Positions 7,146-16,623 of a stretch of DNA of 64,000 nucleotides are shown here, piece after piece. The stretch is taken from assembly GCF_036194065.1 (NCBI RefSeq), contig NZ_CP108095.1, forward strand, positions 4,898,001 through 4,962,000, given 5' to 3'. The notes beneath the pieces were generated by a model. It worked only from the letters and a program-made list of their open reading frames with translations, ran no database searches and had not been told where the DNA came from. How positions within the stretch are numbered: position 1 is the first letter of the stretch; the number at the start of each line of letters is the position of its first letter. Source of the DNA: Streptomyces sp. NBC_00239. GTDB lineage: Bacteria > Actinomycetota > Actinomycetes > Streptomycetales > Streptomycetaceae. The position numbers were made by a program, and so were the translations under genes.

Positions 7146-9908
7146 GTGAGCAGTGCCGACCACACCTCCGCCGTCCAGGGCACCGCCGCCCCGGCCCACA
7201 ACGCCAACGCAGAGCTGCGTGCGGACATCCGCCGCCTCGGCGACCTCCTCGGCGAGACCCTCGTACGCCAGGAAGGCCAGGACCTCCTCGACCTCGTCGA
7301 ACGCGTCCGCGCCCTCACCCGCACCGACGGCGAGGCCGCCGCCGAGCTGCTCGGCGACACCGACCTGGAGACCGCCGCCCGGCTGGTACGCGCCTTCTCC
7401 ACCTACTTCCACCTCGCCAACGTCACCGAGCAGGTGCACCGCGGCAAGGAGCTGCGCGCCCACCGCGCGGCCGAAGGCGGCCTGCTGGCCCGCACCGCCG
7501 ACATGCTCAAGGACGCCGACCCCGAGCACCTGCGCGAGACGGTCCGCAACCTCAACGTCCGGCCCGTCTTCACGGCCCACCCCACCGAGGCCGCCCGCCG
7601 CAGCGTCCTGAACAAGCTGCGCCGCATCGCCGCCCTCCTGGAGGAGCCCGTCACCGGCGCCGGCGACCGCCGCCGCCACGACCTGCGGCTCGCCGAGAAC
7701 ATCGACCTCATCTGGCAGACCGACGAGCTGCGCGTGGTCCGCCCCGAGCCCTCCGACGAGGCCCGCAACGCGATCTACTACCTCGACGAGCTGCACGCCG
7801 GAGCCGTCGGCGACGTCCTGGAGGACCTCGCCGCGGAGCTCCAGCGCGTCGGCGTCGAGCTGCCGCCGGGCACCCGCCCGCTCACCTTCGGCACGTGGAT
7901 CGGCGGTGACCGCGACGGCAACCCCAACGTCACCCCCGAGGTCACCCGCGAGGTGCTGATCCTCCAGCACGAGCACGGCATCACCGACGCCCTCGAACTC
8001 GTCGACTTCCTGCGCGGACTGCTCTCGAACTCCATCCGCTACGCCGGCGCCACCGAGGAGCTCCTCACCTCGCTCCAGGCCGACCTCGAACGACTCCCCG
8101 AGATCAGCCCCCGCTACAAGCGCCTCAACGCGGAAGAGCCCTACCGGCTCAAGGCCACCTGCATCCGCCAGAAGCTGGTCAACACCCGGGACCGCCTCGC
8201 CAAGGGCACCCCGCACGAGGAGGGCCGCGACTACCTCGGCACCGCCGAGCTGCTCAGCGACCTCACCCTCATCCAGACCTCCCTGCGCGAACACCGCGGC
8301 GCGCTCTTCGCCGACGGCCGCATGGACCGCACCATCCGCACCCTCGCCGCCTTCGGCCTGCAGCTCGCCACCATGGACGTGCGCGAGCACGCCGACGCGC
8401 ACCACCACGCGCTCGGGCAGCTCTTCGACCGGCTCGGCGAGGAGTCCTGGCGGTACGCGGACATGCCGCGCGACTACCGGCAGAAGCTCCTCGCGAAGGA
8501 GCTGCGCTCGCGCCGCCCCCTCGCACCCACCCCGGCCCCGCTCGACGCGGCCGGCCAGAAGACCCTCGGCGTCTTCGACACCATCAAGGACGCCTTCGAG
8601 AAGTTCGGCCCCGAGGTCATCGAGTCGTACATCATCTCGATGTGCCAGGGCGCCGACGACGTCTTCGCCGCGGCCCTCCTCGCCCGCGAGGCCGGCCTCA
8701 TCGACCTGCACGGCGGCTGGGCCAAGATCGGCATCGTGCCGCTCCTGGAGACCACCGACGAGCTCAAGGCCGCCGACGTCATCCTCGACGCGATGCTCGC
8801 CGACCCCTCCTACCGCCGCCTGGTCTCCCTGCGCGGCGACGTCCAGGAGGTCATGCTCGGCTACTCGGACTCCTCCAAGTTCGGCGGCATCACCACCAGC
8901 CAGTGGGAGATCCACCGCGCCCAGCGCCGACTGCGTGACGTCGCCCACCGCTACGGCGTCCGGCTGCGCCTCTTCCACGGCCGCGGCGGCACCGTCGGCC
9001 GCGGCGGCGGCCCCTCGCACGACGCGATCCTCGCCCAGCCCTGGGGCACCCTCGAAGGCGAGATCAAGGTCACCGAGCAGGGCGAGGTCATCTCCGACAA
9101 GTACCTCGTCCCGTCGCTGGCCCGCGAGAACCTCGAACTGACCGTCGCCGCCACCCTGCAGGCCTCCGCCCTGCACACCGCGCCGCGCCAGTCCGACGAG
9201 GCCCTCTCCCGCTGGGACGCGGCCATGGACACCGTCTCCGACGCCGCGCACGACGCCTACCGGGCGCTCGTCGAAGACCCCGACCTGCCGTCGTACTTCT
9301 TCGCGGCCACCCCCGTCGACCAGCTCGCCGACCTCCACCTCGGCTCGCGGCCCTCCCGCCGCCCCGACTCCGGCGCCGGCCTCGACGGCCTGCGCGCCAT
9401 CCCGTGGGTGTTCGGCTGGACCCAGTCCCGCCAGATCGTCCCCGGCTGGTACGGCGTCGGCTCCGGCCTCAAGGCGCTGCGCGACGCCGGCCAGGAGGAC
9501 GTGCTCGCCGAAATGCAGGAGCGCTGGGGCTTCTTCCGTAACTTCCTGTCCAACGTCGAGATGACGCTGGCCAAGACCGACCTGCGGATCGCCCGCCACT
9601 ACGTCGACACCCTCGTGCCCGACGAGCTCAAGCACGTCTTCGCCACCATCGAGGCCGAACACGAGCTCACGGTCCGCGAGGTCCTGCGCATCACCGGCGG
9701 CGAGAAGCTCCTCGACTCCCAGCCGGTCCTGCAGCAGACGTTCGCCGTCCGCGACGCCTACCTGGACCCGATCTCCTACCTCCAGGTCTCCCTGCTCGCC
9801 CGCCAGCGCGCCGCCGCCGCCCGCGGCGAGGACCCGGACCCGCTGCTCGGCCGGGCGCTGCTCCTCACCGTCAACGGCGTCGCCGCCGGCCTGCGCAACA
9901 CCGGCTGA
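7146..9908 (+). CDS. ppc: Phosphoenolpyruvate carboxylase
   Basis: Converts phosphoenolpyruvate and bicarbonate to oxaloacetate, refilling the TCA cycle. The 920-residue length is normal for a bacterial enzyme. Diagnostic motifs are VFTAHPTE with the catalytic histidine in the N-terminal third, the glycine-rich mobile loop [11 protein letters not shown] about two-thirds along, and the invariant C-terminal NTG. GTG at 7146 follows AAGGAG (7132-7137) with eight bases spacing; longer in-frame starts lack a ribosome site. It is a single gene, convergent with pth across a bidirectional hairpin. The upstream region is shared with the desaturase operon. Identification is very secure. Confidence 0.98.
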   Translation: MSSADHTSAVQGTAAPAHNANAELRADIRRLGDLLGETLVRQEGQDLLDLVERVRALTRTDGEAAAELLGDTDLETAARLVRAFSTYFHLANVTEQVHRGKELRAHRAAEGGLLARTADMLKDADPEHLRETVRNLNVRPVFTAHPTEAARRSVLNKLRRIAALLEEPVTGAGDRRRHDLRLAENIDLIWQTDELRVVRPEPSDEARNAIYYLDELHAGAVGDVLEDLAAELQRVGVELPPGTRPLTFGTWIGGDRDGNPNVTPEVTREVLILQHEHGITDALELVDFLRGLLSNSIRYAGATEELLTSLQADLERLPEISPRYKRLNAEEPYRLKATCIRQKLVNTRDRLAKGTPHEEGRDYLGTAELLSDLTLIQTSLREHRGALFADGRMDRTIRTLAAFGLQLATMDVREHADAHHHALGQLFDRLGEESWRYADMPRDYRQKLLAKELRSRRPLAPTPAPLDAAGQKTLGVFDTIKDAFEKFGPEVIESYIISMCQGADDVFAAALLAREAGLIDLHGGWAKIGIVPLLETTDELKAADVILDAMLADPSYRRLVSLRGDVQEVMLGYSDSSKFGGITTSQWEIHRAQRRLRDVAHRYGVRLRLFHGRGGTVGRGGGPSHDAILAQPWGTLEGEIKVTEQGEVISDKYLVPSLARENLELTVAATLQASALHTAPRQSDEALSRWDAAMDTVSDAAHDAYRALVEDPDLPSYFFAATPVDQLADLHLGSRPSRRPDSGAGLDGLRAIPWVFGWTQSRQIVPGWYGVGSGLKALRDAGQEDVLAEMQERWGFFRNFLSNVEMTLAKTDLRIARHYVDTLVPDELKHVFATIEAEHELTVREVLRITGGEKLLDSQPVLQQTFAVRDAYLDPISYLQVSLLARQRAAAARGEDPDPLLGRALLLTVNGVAAGLRNTG

Positions 9909-9929
9909 CGGCCCGCCCCACGGCACGAC

Positions 9930-9966
9930 GAAGCCCCCCGCGCCCGCAACCGGGCCGGGGGGCTTC
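9930..9966. terminator. Bidirectional terminator between ppc and pth
   Basis: Arms gaagcccccc (9930-9939) and ggggggcttc (9957-9966) pair perfectly, with further GC pairing inside the loop. The hairpin sits between two convergent genes and can serve both. Confidence 0.85.
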
Positions 9967-10007
9967 CCCGTACGCGCCGCGCCCCGGGGGACACCGGCGC
10001 GCGAAGG

Positions 10008-10601
10008 TCAGGAGTTGTACGTGGACTGGGCCCGCTCCAGGCCCTCCAGGACCAGCGACTCCACCGCGTCCGCCGACCGGTCCACGAACCAGTCCAGCTC
10101 CTTGCGCTCCGTGGACGAGAAGTCCTTGAGCACGAAGTCGGCGACCTGCATCCGGCCCGGCGGGCGCCCGATCCCGCAGCGCACCCGGTGGTAGTCCGCA
10201 CCCATCGACTTCGTCATCGACTTCAGGCCGTTGTGCCCGTTGTCCCCGCCGCCGAGCTTCAGCCGCAGCGTCGCGTAGTCGATGTCCAGCTCGTCGTGGA
10301 CCGCGACGATCCGCTCCACCGGCACCTTGTAGAAGTCCCGCAGCGCCGTCACCGGCCCGCCCGACAGGTTCATGAACGACATCGGCTTGGCCAGGATCAC
10401 CCGGCGGTTCGCCGGCCCGGGCGGACCGATCCGGCCCTCCAGCACCTGCGCCCGCGCCTTGTGCGCCTTGAACTTGCCGCCGATCCGCTCTGCCAGCAGG
10501 TCGGCCACCATGAAACCGATGTTGTGGCGATTGCCCGCGTACTCGGCGCCCGGATTGCCCAGACCCACGATCAGCCACGGAACCGTCGCATCATCCGCCA
10601 T
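10008..10601 (-). CDS. pth: Peptidyl-tRNA hydrolase
   Basis: Releases tRNA from peptidyl-tRNAs dropped by the ribosome. The 197-residue protein begins with the signature [21 protein letters not shown], which contains the catalytic histidine. It also has FMNLSGGPV with the tRNA-binding Asn, VHDELDI with the catalytic Asp, and GHNGLKS. ATG at 10601 follows GAGGAG with suitable spacing. It is last in a minus-strand run after prs and rplY; pth next to the L25/Ctc gene is a common bacterial arrangement. Secure. Confidence 0.97.
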   Translation of the reverse strand: MADDATVPWLIVGLGNPGAEYAGNRHNIGFMVADLLAERIGGKFKAHKARAQVLEGRIGPPGPANRRVILAKPMSFMNLSGGPVTALRDFYKVPVERIVAVHDELDIDYATLRLKLGGGDNGHNGLKSMTKSMGADYHRVRCGIGRPPGRMQVADFVLKDFSSTERKELDWFVDRSADAVESLVLEGLERAQSTYNS

Positions 10602-10714
10602 CAGAAAAGCTCCTCAACATGGGACGACCGCCGTCCCGCTCCCAGTGGAGCAGCACGGCGGTCGTTCGGCAAAAGCCGGAAAACCCTCAAGCCCTAGCCC
10701 GGAGAGGCAGAGGC

Positions 10715-11296
10715 TCAGGCCTCGGTGCCCTCGGCCTCGGCGGCCGGCTCCTCGGCCTGCGGGGAGACGACCTGGAGGACGGCGATGTCACCGTCGACGG
10801 CCAGGGTGGTGCCCTTCGGGAGGACCAGGTCCTTGGCGTGGATGGTCGCGCCGGCCTCGAGGCCCGCGATGGAGACGGTGACCTCGGTCGGGATGTGGGT
10901 GGCCTCGGCCTCGACCGAGATGGTGTTCTGGAGGGTCTCCAGCATGTTGCCACCGGCGGCCAGGTCGCCCTCGGTCACGATCGCGACGTCGACGGTGACC
11001 TTCTCGCCCTTCTGGACGATCAGGAAGTCGACGTGCGAGATGGAGCGCTTCAGCGGGTGACGCTGGATCGCCTTCGGGATGACCAGCTCGGTGCCGTCGC
11101 CCGCGATGTCCAGGGAGATCAGGACGTTCGGGGTCTTCAGCGCCATCATCAGGCCGTGGGCCTCGACGTTGACGTGCTTGGGGGCCTGGCCGTGGCCGTA
11201 GATGACCGCGGGGGTCTGGGCGGCGCGACGGGCCTGGCGGGCAGAGCCCTTGCCGAAGGTGTCACGGACAACGGCGGAAAGCTTGACCTCGGACAT
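10715..11296 (-). CDS. rplY: Large-subunit ribosomal protein L25 / general stress protein Ctc
   Basis: The N-terminal half (about 1-95) is the L25 domain that binds 5S rRNA; the C-terminal half is the TL5/Ctc beta domain, ending in an acidic Ala/Glu tail. The 193-residue length matches the long, Ctc type of the family. ATG at 11296 follows GAGGAGTGAGC; the longer in-frame start lacks support. It lies between prs and pth, the usual neighbours. A large hairpin separates it from prs, so it may be partly uncoupled from prs transcription or have its own promoter. Confidence 0.95.
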   Translation of the reverse strand: MSEVKLSAVVRDTFGKGSARQARRAAQTPAVIYGHGQAPKHVNVEAHGLMMALKTPNVLISLDIAGDGTELVIPKAIQRHPLKRSISHVDFLIVQKGEKVTVDVAIVTEGDLAAGGNMLETLQNTISVEAEATHIPTEVTVSIAGLEAGATIHAKDLVLPKGTTLAVDGDIAVLQVVSPQAEEPAAEAEGTEA

Positions 11297-11389
11297 GCTC
11301 ACTCCTCGTGGGGTGATGGAAACGGACACAGTCACCCGGCCTCTACGGCCTGCTACGAAGAGCGCGTCGATAACGGAGCACCCGCACGC

Positions 11390-11448
11390 AAGTGCGGCCT
11401 CCCTCGCCGAGCAACTTCACGAGTCTACCCGGCGGGAAGGCCGCACTT
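11390..11448 (-). terminator. Long-armed hairpin between prs and rplY
   Basis: aagtgcggcct (11390-11400) and aggccgcactt (11438-11448) form a perfect 11-bp stem around a 37-base loop that can pair further. It lies beyond the prs stop and could terminate or attenuate prs transcription before rplY. Confidence 0.6.
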
Positions 11449-11486
11449 CAAAAGGATCTCTACGAGAGCCCTACCTCACTGCGCTG

Positions 11487-12464
11487 TTACTGCTGCTCCT
11501 CGAAGAGCGAGGTCACCGAGCCGTCCTCGAAGACCTCGCGCACCGCACGCGCCACCATCGGCGCGATCGACAGCACGGTGATCTTGTCGAGCTCCAGGTC
11601 GGACGGGTCCGGCAGCGTGTTCGTGAACACGAACTCGCTCACCTTCGAGTTCTTCAGGCGGTCCGCGGCCGGCCCCGACAGGATGCCGTGCGTCGCCGTC
11701 ACGATGACGTCCTCGGCGCCGTGCGCGAACAGCGCCTCGGCCGCGGCGCAGATCGTGCCACCGGTGTCGATCATGTCGTCGACCAGGACGCAGATGCGGC
11801 CCTTGACGTCACCGACGACCTCGTGGACGGTCACCTGGTTGGCGACGTCCTTGTCGCGGCGCTTGTGGACGATCGCCAGCGGCGCGTCCAGACGGTCGCA
11901 CCAGCGGTCGGCGACGCGCACGCGGCCGGCGTCCGGGGACACGATGGTCAGCTTCGAGCGGTCCACCTTCGCGCCCACGTAGTCCGCGAGCACCGGCAGC
12001 GCCGACAGGTGGTCCACCGGACCGTCGAAGAAGCCCTGGATCTGGTCCGTGTGCAGGTCGACGGTGAGGATGCGGTCGGCACCCGCCGTCTTCAGCAGGT
12101 CGGCCACCAGGCGCGCCGAGATCGGCTCGCGACCCTTGTGCTTCTTGTCCTGACGGGCGTAACCGTAGGACGGGATGATCACGGTGATCGAGCGGGCCGA
12201 CGCGCGCTTGAGCGCGTCGATCATGATGAGCTGCTCCATGACCCACTTGTTGATGGGAGCCGTGTGGCTCTGCATCAGGAAGCAGTCCGCGCCGCGCGCC
12301 GACTCCTCGAAGCGGACGTAGATCTCACCGTTGGCGAAGTCGAAGGCCTTGGTCGGCACGAGGCCGACGCCCAGCTGGTGCGCGACCTCCTCGGCCAGCT
12401 CGGGGTGGGCGCGGCCGGAGAAGAGCATCAGCTTCTTCTCGCCGGTCGTCTTGATCCCGGTCAC
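11487..12464 (-). CDS. prs: Ribose-phosphate pyrophosphokinase (PRPP synthase)
   Basis: Makes 5-phosphoribosyl-1-pyrophosphate from ribose 5-phosphate and ATP for nucleotide, histidine and tryptophan synthesis. The 325-residue protein has the class I motifs: FANGEIYVRFEES, PSYGYARQDKKHKGREPISA in the ATP/regulatory flexible region, VDLHTDQIQGFFDGPVDHL, and the PRPP-binding loop VLVDDMIDTGGT. GTG at 12464 has AGGAG eight bases upstream. It follows glmU by 125 bases on the same strand; glmU-prs linkage is widespread in Gram-positive bacteria. Confidence 0.97.
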   Translation of the reverse strand: MTGIKTTGEKKLMLFSGRAHPELAEEVAHQLGVGLVPTKAFDFANGEIYVRFEESARGADCFLMQSHTAPINKWVMEQLIMIDALKRASARSITVIIPSYGYARQDKKHKGREPISARLVADLLKTAGADRILTVDLHTDQIQGFFDGPVDHLSALPVLADYVGAKVDRSKLTIVSPDAGRVRVADRWCDRLDAPLAIVHKRRDKDVANQVTVHEVVGDVKGRICVLVDDMIDTGGTICAAAEALFAHGAEDVIVTATHGILSGPAADRLKNSKVSEFVFTNTLPDPSDLELDKITVLSIAPMVARAVREVFEDGSVTSLFEEQQ

Positions 12465-12589
12465 AGCACAGTCTCCTCAGACGTGTTGAAAGCTGCTGCG
12501 CCCCCGTGCGCGTCCGTCCCGCGCACGGTGAGCCAGCCGAATTGCGTGCACCTATCACGGTACGCCGTCAGCGGCGCACCTGTTTCCGG

Positions 12590-14038
12590 TCAGACTTCGC
12601 CGGCGGCAGGCTGTTCCGCCGACTGAGCCGCCTGTGCGGCGGCGCTTCCCGGACGCTTACGGGCCACCCAGCCCTCGATATTCCGCTGCTGGCCCCGGGC
12701 CACCGCCAGGGCGCCCGGCGGCACGTCCTTCGTGATCACGGAGCCCGCGGCGGTGTAGGCGCCGTCTCCGATGGTGACGGGTGCCACAAACATGTTGTCC
12801 GAACCGGTCCGGCAGTGCGAGCCGACCGTGGAGTGGTGCTTGTGCTCGCCGTCGTAGTTCACGAAGACGCTCGCGGCGCCGATGTTCGAGTACTCGCCGA
12901 TCGTGGCGTCGCCCACGTACGACAGGTGGGGCACCTTCGAGCCCTCGCCGATCGTCGCGTTCTTCATCTCGACGTACGCGCCGGCCTTGGACTTCGCGCC
13001 CAGGTCGGTGCCCGGACGCAGGTACGCGAACGGCCCCACGTTCGCCGCCTCGCCGATCACGGCCGAGTCCGCGACCGAGTTGTCCACCCGGGCCCGCGGG
13101 CCCACCACGGTGTCCTTCAGGCGCGTGTTGGGGCCGACCTCGGCGCCTTCGGCGATCCGGGTGGCGCCCAGCAGCTGCGTGCCCGGGTGGATGACCGCGT
13201 CCTGGCCGAAAGCGACCGTCACGTCGACGAACGTGGACGCCGGGTCCACCACCGTCACGCCGGCCAGCATGGCCTGCTCCAGGAGGCGCGCGTTCAGCAG
13301 CGCCCGGGCCTCGGCCAGCTGCACCCGGTTGTTGATGCCCAGGATCTCCCGGTGGTCCCCGCCGACCGCGGCGCCCACCCGGTGCCCGGCCTCGCGCAGG
13401 ATGCCCAGCACGTCGGTCAGGTACTCCTCGCCCTGGCTGTTGTCCGTACGGACCTTGCCGAGGGCGTCGGCGAGCAGTGCGCCGTCGAAGGCGAACACGC
13501 CGGAGTTGATCTCGCGGACGGCCCGCTGGGCGTCGGTGGCGTCCTTGTGCTCCACGATCGCGGTGACGGCGCCGGTGGCCGCGTCCCGGATGATCCGGCC
13601 GTAGCCGGTGGAGTCGGGCACCTCTGCGGTGAGCACGGTGACGGCGTTGCCGTCGGCCTCGTGGGTCGCGGTGAGCTGCGCCAGGGTCGTGCCGGTCAGC
13701 AGCGGGGTGTCCCCGCAGACCACGACGACGGTCCCGGTGAGCGGGCCCCCGAGCTCCTCCAGGGCCATCCGGACCGCGTGGCCGGTGCCGTTCTGCTCGT
13801 ACTGGACGGCGGTGCGGACCTCGGTGTCGATCGCGGCGAGGTGGGCGGCGACCCGCTCGCGGGCGTGTCCCACGACGACGACGAGGTGCTGCGGCTCCAG
13901 CTCGCGGGAGGCGGCGACGACGTGTCCGACGAGCGAGCGCCCGCAGAGTTCGTGGAGGACCTTGGGGGTGGCCGACTTCATGCGGGTGCCCTCACCCGCT
14001 GCGAGGACGACGACGGCTGCCGGGCGGTTGGCGCTCAC
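12590..14038 (-). CDS. glmU: Bifunctional UDP-GlcNAc pyrophosphorylase / GlcN-1-P acetyltransferase
   Basis: Catalyses the last two steps to UDP-N-acetylglucosamine, the precursor of peptidoglycan. Residues about 1-230 are the Rossmann-like uridyltransferase domain, beginning AVVVLAAGEGTRMKS (the GxGTRM nucleotide-binding motif). About 255-450 is the left-handed beta-helix acetyltransferase, visible as hexapeptide repeats (VGPNTRL, IGEGSKVP, IGEYSNIGA), with the catalytic region around VNYDGEHKHHSTVG. The 482-residue length is slightly longer than E. coli GlmU because of an Ala/Gln-rich tail. GTG at 14038 is the only sensible start, with a weak AAGGG upstream. It heads the glmU-prs-rplY-pth run downstream of tRNA-Gln. 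Confidence 0.97.
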   Translation of the reverse strand: MSANRPAAVVVLAAGEGTRMKSATPKVLHELCGRSLVGHVVAASRELEPQHLVVVVGHARERVAAHLAAIDTEVRTAVQYEQNGTGHAVRMALEELGGPLTGTVVVVCGDTPLLTGTTLAQLTATHEADGNAVTVLTAEVPDSTGYGRIIRDAATGAVTAIVEHKDATDAQRAVREINSGVFAFDGALLADALGKVRTDNSQGEEYLTDVLGILREAGHRVGAAVGGDHREILGINNRVQLAEARALLNARLLEQAMLAGVTVVDPASTFVDVTVAFGQDAVIHPGTQLLGATRIAEGAEVGPNTRLKDTVVGPRARVDNSVADSAVIGEAANVGPFAYLRPGTDLGAKSKAGAYVEMKNATIGEGSKVPHLSYVGDATIGEYSNIGAASVFVNYDGEHKHHSTVGSHCRTGSDNMFVAPVTIGDGAYTAAGSVITKDVPPGALAVARGQQRNIEGWVARKRPGSAAAQAAQSAEQPAAGEV

Positions 14039-14213
14039 GGGTGTGCCCTTCGGCTTCGGGGGTGGACCACCGAAGGATACCGGGGCGTTTAGCTCCGTTA
14101 ACGAGCACGGGTCCCGACCGCGGACGGGCGCGGGTCCGGAGCCTGCACGGACACGGGTCCAGGCCGGGGGCGCGTGCGGGCCGCGGGCGCCGGCGGTCGG
14201 GTCCGGAAACGAC

Positions 14214-14248
14214 GCGGGGGTCCCGGCCGATACGGCCGGGACCCCCGC
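14214..14248 (-). terminator. Perfect 16-bp hairpin downstream of tRNA-Gln
   Basis: gcgggggtcccggccg (14214-14229) and cggccgggacccccgc (14233-14248) form an uninterrupted 16-bp stem with a three-base loop. It begins eight bases past the 3' end of the minus-strand tRNA gene and should terminate it, so glmU is expected to have its own promoter in 14039-14213. Confidence 0.85.
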
Positions 14249-14255
14249 GTGTGGG

Positions 14256-14327
14256 CTCCCCTGTCAGGACTCGAACCCGAACATAAGGCACCAAAAGCCT
14301 CAGTGCTGCCAATTACACCACAGGGGA
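14256..14327 (-). tRNA. tRNA-Gln, anticodon TTG
   Basis: Read on the minus strand the 72-nt gene starts TCCCCTG and ends CAGGGGA plus discriminator G, giving a perfect seven-pair acceptor stem. The anticodon loop TTTTGGT between GAGGC and GCCTT places TTG at positions 34-36, hence glutamine (CAA/CAG). The T arm contains the usual GGTTCGA core (GGGTTCGAGTCC). The 3' CCA is not encoded. A strong terminator follows. Confidence 0.95.
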
Positions 14328-14502
14328 TTAATTCGACTGAACCGGACAATGTGCCGTCCTGGTCCCGTCGACCGGACCTACTATGCCGCACCAACCCCCT
14401 CGAATGCGACGGTGAAAGTGCGGAAACGAGGCCCTCGAGGGTGATCTCGCCACGGGTTATTTCCCGTGGGCGCGCCGTGGGGCCGACCGTAGGGTGGGCG
14501 GT

Positions 14503-15795
14503 ATGACCAGTACGGGGGAACAGCAGGGCGGGGCCGGACGGGACGGGCCCCTGTGGTGGGAACGGCGGCGGGCCGCCGTGCTCGATGTCGCGCTGGCCGG
14601 GGTGTCCGCGGTCGAGTGCGCGGTGGAGGGCGTCGGCTTCGCCCGGGACGCCTCGCTGCCGCTGCCGGTGGGAGTGGTGTTCGGGCTGGTCGTGGGGGCG
14701 ACCCTGGTGCTGCGGCGGCGCTGGCCGGCGGCCGTCGTCCTGGTGGGCATCGCGGTGACCCCGGCGGTGATGGGCTTCCTCCTCGGGATCGTCGGCCTGT
14801 ACACGCTGGCCGCCTCCGAGGTGCCGCGCCGGATCACCGCCGTGCTGGCCTCGATGTCGCTGGTGGGCACCTTCGTCGTCACCTACGTGCGCACCCAGGG
14901 GGACGTGGGCACCGCCGACCGGTCGTACGTCGTGGTGCTCTCGGTGTTCATGGCGGTGGCGCTGACCGCGCCGCCGGTCCTGCTCGGCCTGTACATAGGG
15001 GCACGGCGGCGGCTGATGGAGAGCCTCCAGGAGCGTGCCGACTCGCTGGAGAGGGAGCTGTCGCTGCTCGCGGACCGGGCCGAGGAGCGGGCCGAGTGGG
15101 CCCGTACGGAGGAGCGGACGCGGATCGCGCGCGAGATGCACGACGTCGTGGCGCACCGGGTGAGCCTGATGGTGGTGCACGCGGCGGCGCTGGAGGCGGT
15201 CGCGGTCAAGGACCCTGCGAAGGCGGTGCGCAATGCCGCCCTGTTGGGGGACATGGGCCGGCAGGCGTTGACGGAACTGCGGGAGATGCTCGGGGTGCTG
15301 CGGGCCAGCGAGCCGGCGCGGGCGCCGGTGGCGCAGGTGCTCGCCCTGGCGGGGAACGTGGTGGAGGACGGCGGGCCGGCGCTGGTGGAGATCGAGGCGC
15401 TGGTCGGGCAGTCCCGCGCGGCCGGGATGGTGGTGGAGCTCGACGTGCGCGGGGACGCGCGGCCGTACCGCCCGGAGGTGGAGCAGACCGCCTACCGGGT
15501 GGTGCAGGAGGCGCTGACCAACTGCCACAAGCACGCGCCGGGCGCGCGGGTCACGGTGCGCCTGGCCCACCGCGGCGACGAGGTCGCCATGCAGGTGGAG
15601 AACGGGCCCTCGGACGCGCAGGCGGCCGGCGCCGGGCTGCCCAGCGGGGGCAACGGGCTGGTCGGCATGCGGGAGCGGGTGCTGGGGCTCGGCGGGGTGT
15701 TCGTGTCCGGGCCCACGGACGCGGGCGGCTTCCGGGTGTCGGCGGTGTTGCCGGACCGGTGCGAAGGGGAGCCCACCGGCCTCCCCGGCGTCTGA
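14503..15795 (+). CDS. Two-component sensor histidine kinase (HisKA_3), orphan
   Basis: A NarL-type membrane histidine kinase of 430 residues. The N-terminal half has about four to six hydrophobic spans (about 24-45, 50-68, 72-92, 100-125 and 138-165). A coiled linker follows, then the HisKA_3 dimerisation box REMHDVVAHRVSLMVVHA with the phospho-accepting His near residue 213. The HATPase_c domain has the N box TNCHKHAPGA and the G box NGLVGMRERV. ATG at 14503 is preceded by AGGG (14491-14494). Kinases of this class are normally followed by a LuxR-type response regulator. None is present: the next gene is convergent and unrelated. Signal and partner are unknown. Confidence 0.92.
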   Translation: MTSTGEQQGGAGRDGPLWWERRRAAVLDVALAGVSAVECAVEGVGFARDASLPLPVGVVFGLVVGATLVLRRRWPAAVVLVGIAVTPAVMGFLLGIVGLYTLAASEVPRRITAVLASMSLVGTFVVTYVRTQGDVGTADRSYVVVLSVFMAVALTAPPVLLGLYIGARRRLMESLQERADSLERELSLLADRAEERAEWARTEERTRIAREMHDVVAHRVSLMVVHAAALEAVAVKDPAKAVRNAALLGDMGRQALTELREMLGVLRASEPARAPVAQVLALAGNVVEDGGPALVEIEALVGQSRAAGMVVELDVRGDARPYRPEVEQTAYRVVQEALTNCHKHAPGARVTVRLAHRGDEVAMQVENGPSDAQAAGAGLPSGGNGLVGMRERVLGLGGVFVSGPTDAGGFRVSAVLPDRCEGEPTGLPGV

Positions 15796-15850
15796 GGCGG
15801 ACCTGTGCGGGGCCCGCCCGTGCCTCGCTGACGCCTTGGGGTGCAATTCC

Positions 15851-16080
15851 CGGCCTCGCCGGCGTTTGAGGCGCGGGGTTTGGGGCGGAGCCCCAAGCAA
15901 CCCGGCTGGCGCCGGGCACCGGGCTCTGCCCGGACCCGCTCCTCAAACGCCGGAGGGGCTGAGGGTGTAAGCGCCGGAGGGGCTGGCGGGGCAAGCGCCG
16001 GAGGGGTTGGAGGGTGCGAGCGGGGCTGAGGGTGTAAGCGCCGGAGGGGTTGGAGGGTGCGAACGCCGGAGGGGTTGGGG
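15851..16080. repeat. Palindromic intergenic element, copy A, with short tandem tail
   Basis: Copy A of a roughly 112-bp element. It starts with cctcgccggcgtttgaggcg, passes through the internal hairpin ttggggcggagccccaa, and ends with the near-complement of the start (cctcaaacgccgg, up to about 15961). It is followed by degenerate units of the form gcgccggaggggttggaggg to about 16080. It fills the 289-base gap between the convergent histidine-kinase and SUKH-3 genes. Copies B and C lie at 21852 and 30635. The paired arms could form a cruciform or a strong bidirectional terminator. Confidence 0.8.
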
Positions 16081-16084
16081 GTGG

Positions 16085-16615
16085 TCAGGCCGTCGTGAGG
16101 CGGACCGGCTGGAGGCCGGTGAGGAGCGTGGTGAGGGCTTCGTCGATGCCCGCGCCGAGGTACCAGTCGCCGGTGTGGTCGATGCCGTAGACCCGGCCGC
16201 CCGCGTCGATCGCCAGGTGGCTGCGGCCGTCGGTCTCGATGCCGAGCGGGCAGACGTGGGTGTCGAGGGCGCGCCCCAGGTCGGCGAACGTACGGGCGAG
16301 GTGCAGCCCGGTGAGCGGGTCGAGCCGGACGGGCGCCGGGGCTATCTGGCGGCCGGGGCCGGCCGGACCGTAGCTGAGGCCGCCGAACTCCGCCCACGCC
16401 TCGACGGCGGCGGGGAAGACGGTGTGCCGGTGGCCCGCCGGGGTGGTGTGGTCGCGCAGCGCGTCGGCCCAGTACTCGGCCTGCTTGATGTCCCAGCGGC
16501 CGGGCTGCCAGCCCGCGGCCCGCAGGGCGGTGTCCACGGAGACCGGGAACCGGGTCGCCGAGGAGCGGTCGTACGACGCGCCGGCGGAGACGGAGGAGGA
16601 GGGGGAGGCGGCCAT
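16085..16615 (-). CDS. SUKH-3 domain immunity-type protein
   Basis: A 176-residue soluble protein that fits the SUKH-3 immunity family throughout. Diagnostic segments are FPVSVDTALRAAGWQPGR, FPAAVEAWAEFGGLSYGP, LGIETDGRSHLAIDAGGRVYGID and a C-terminal DWYLGAGIDEALTTLLTG. SUKH proteins bind and neutralise toxin domains of polymorphic toxin systems. It starts eight bases after the stop of the YwqJ deaminase gene on the same strand, so the pair is transcribed together and the deaminase is the likely partner. The start ATG 16615 has only a distant AAGGG; coupling to the upstream gene is likely. Function is inferred from family and context. Confidence 0.85.
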   Translation of the reverse strand: MAASPSSSVSAGASYDRSSATRFPVSVDTALRAAGWQPGRWDIKQAEYWADALRDHTTPAGHRHTVFPAAVEAWAEFGGLSYGPAGPGRQIAPAPVRLDPLTGLHLARTFADLGRALDTHVCPLGIETDGRSHLAIDAGGRVYGIDHTGDWYLGAGIDEALTTLLTGLQPVRLTTA

Positions 16616-16623
16616 CGCGCGGG

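Noticed and set aside
6987..9926. A long minus-strand frame opposite ppc
   Set aside because: ppc is certain from its motifs. The antisense frame is open only because of GC bias at third positions and gives a Gly/Val/Asp-rich non-protein-like product.
14256..14327. tRNA-Gln as an integration site for an element
   Set aside because: No integrase gene or duplicated tRNA 3' end was found within the window.
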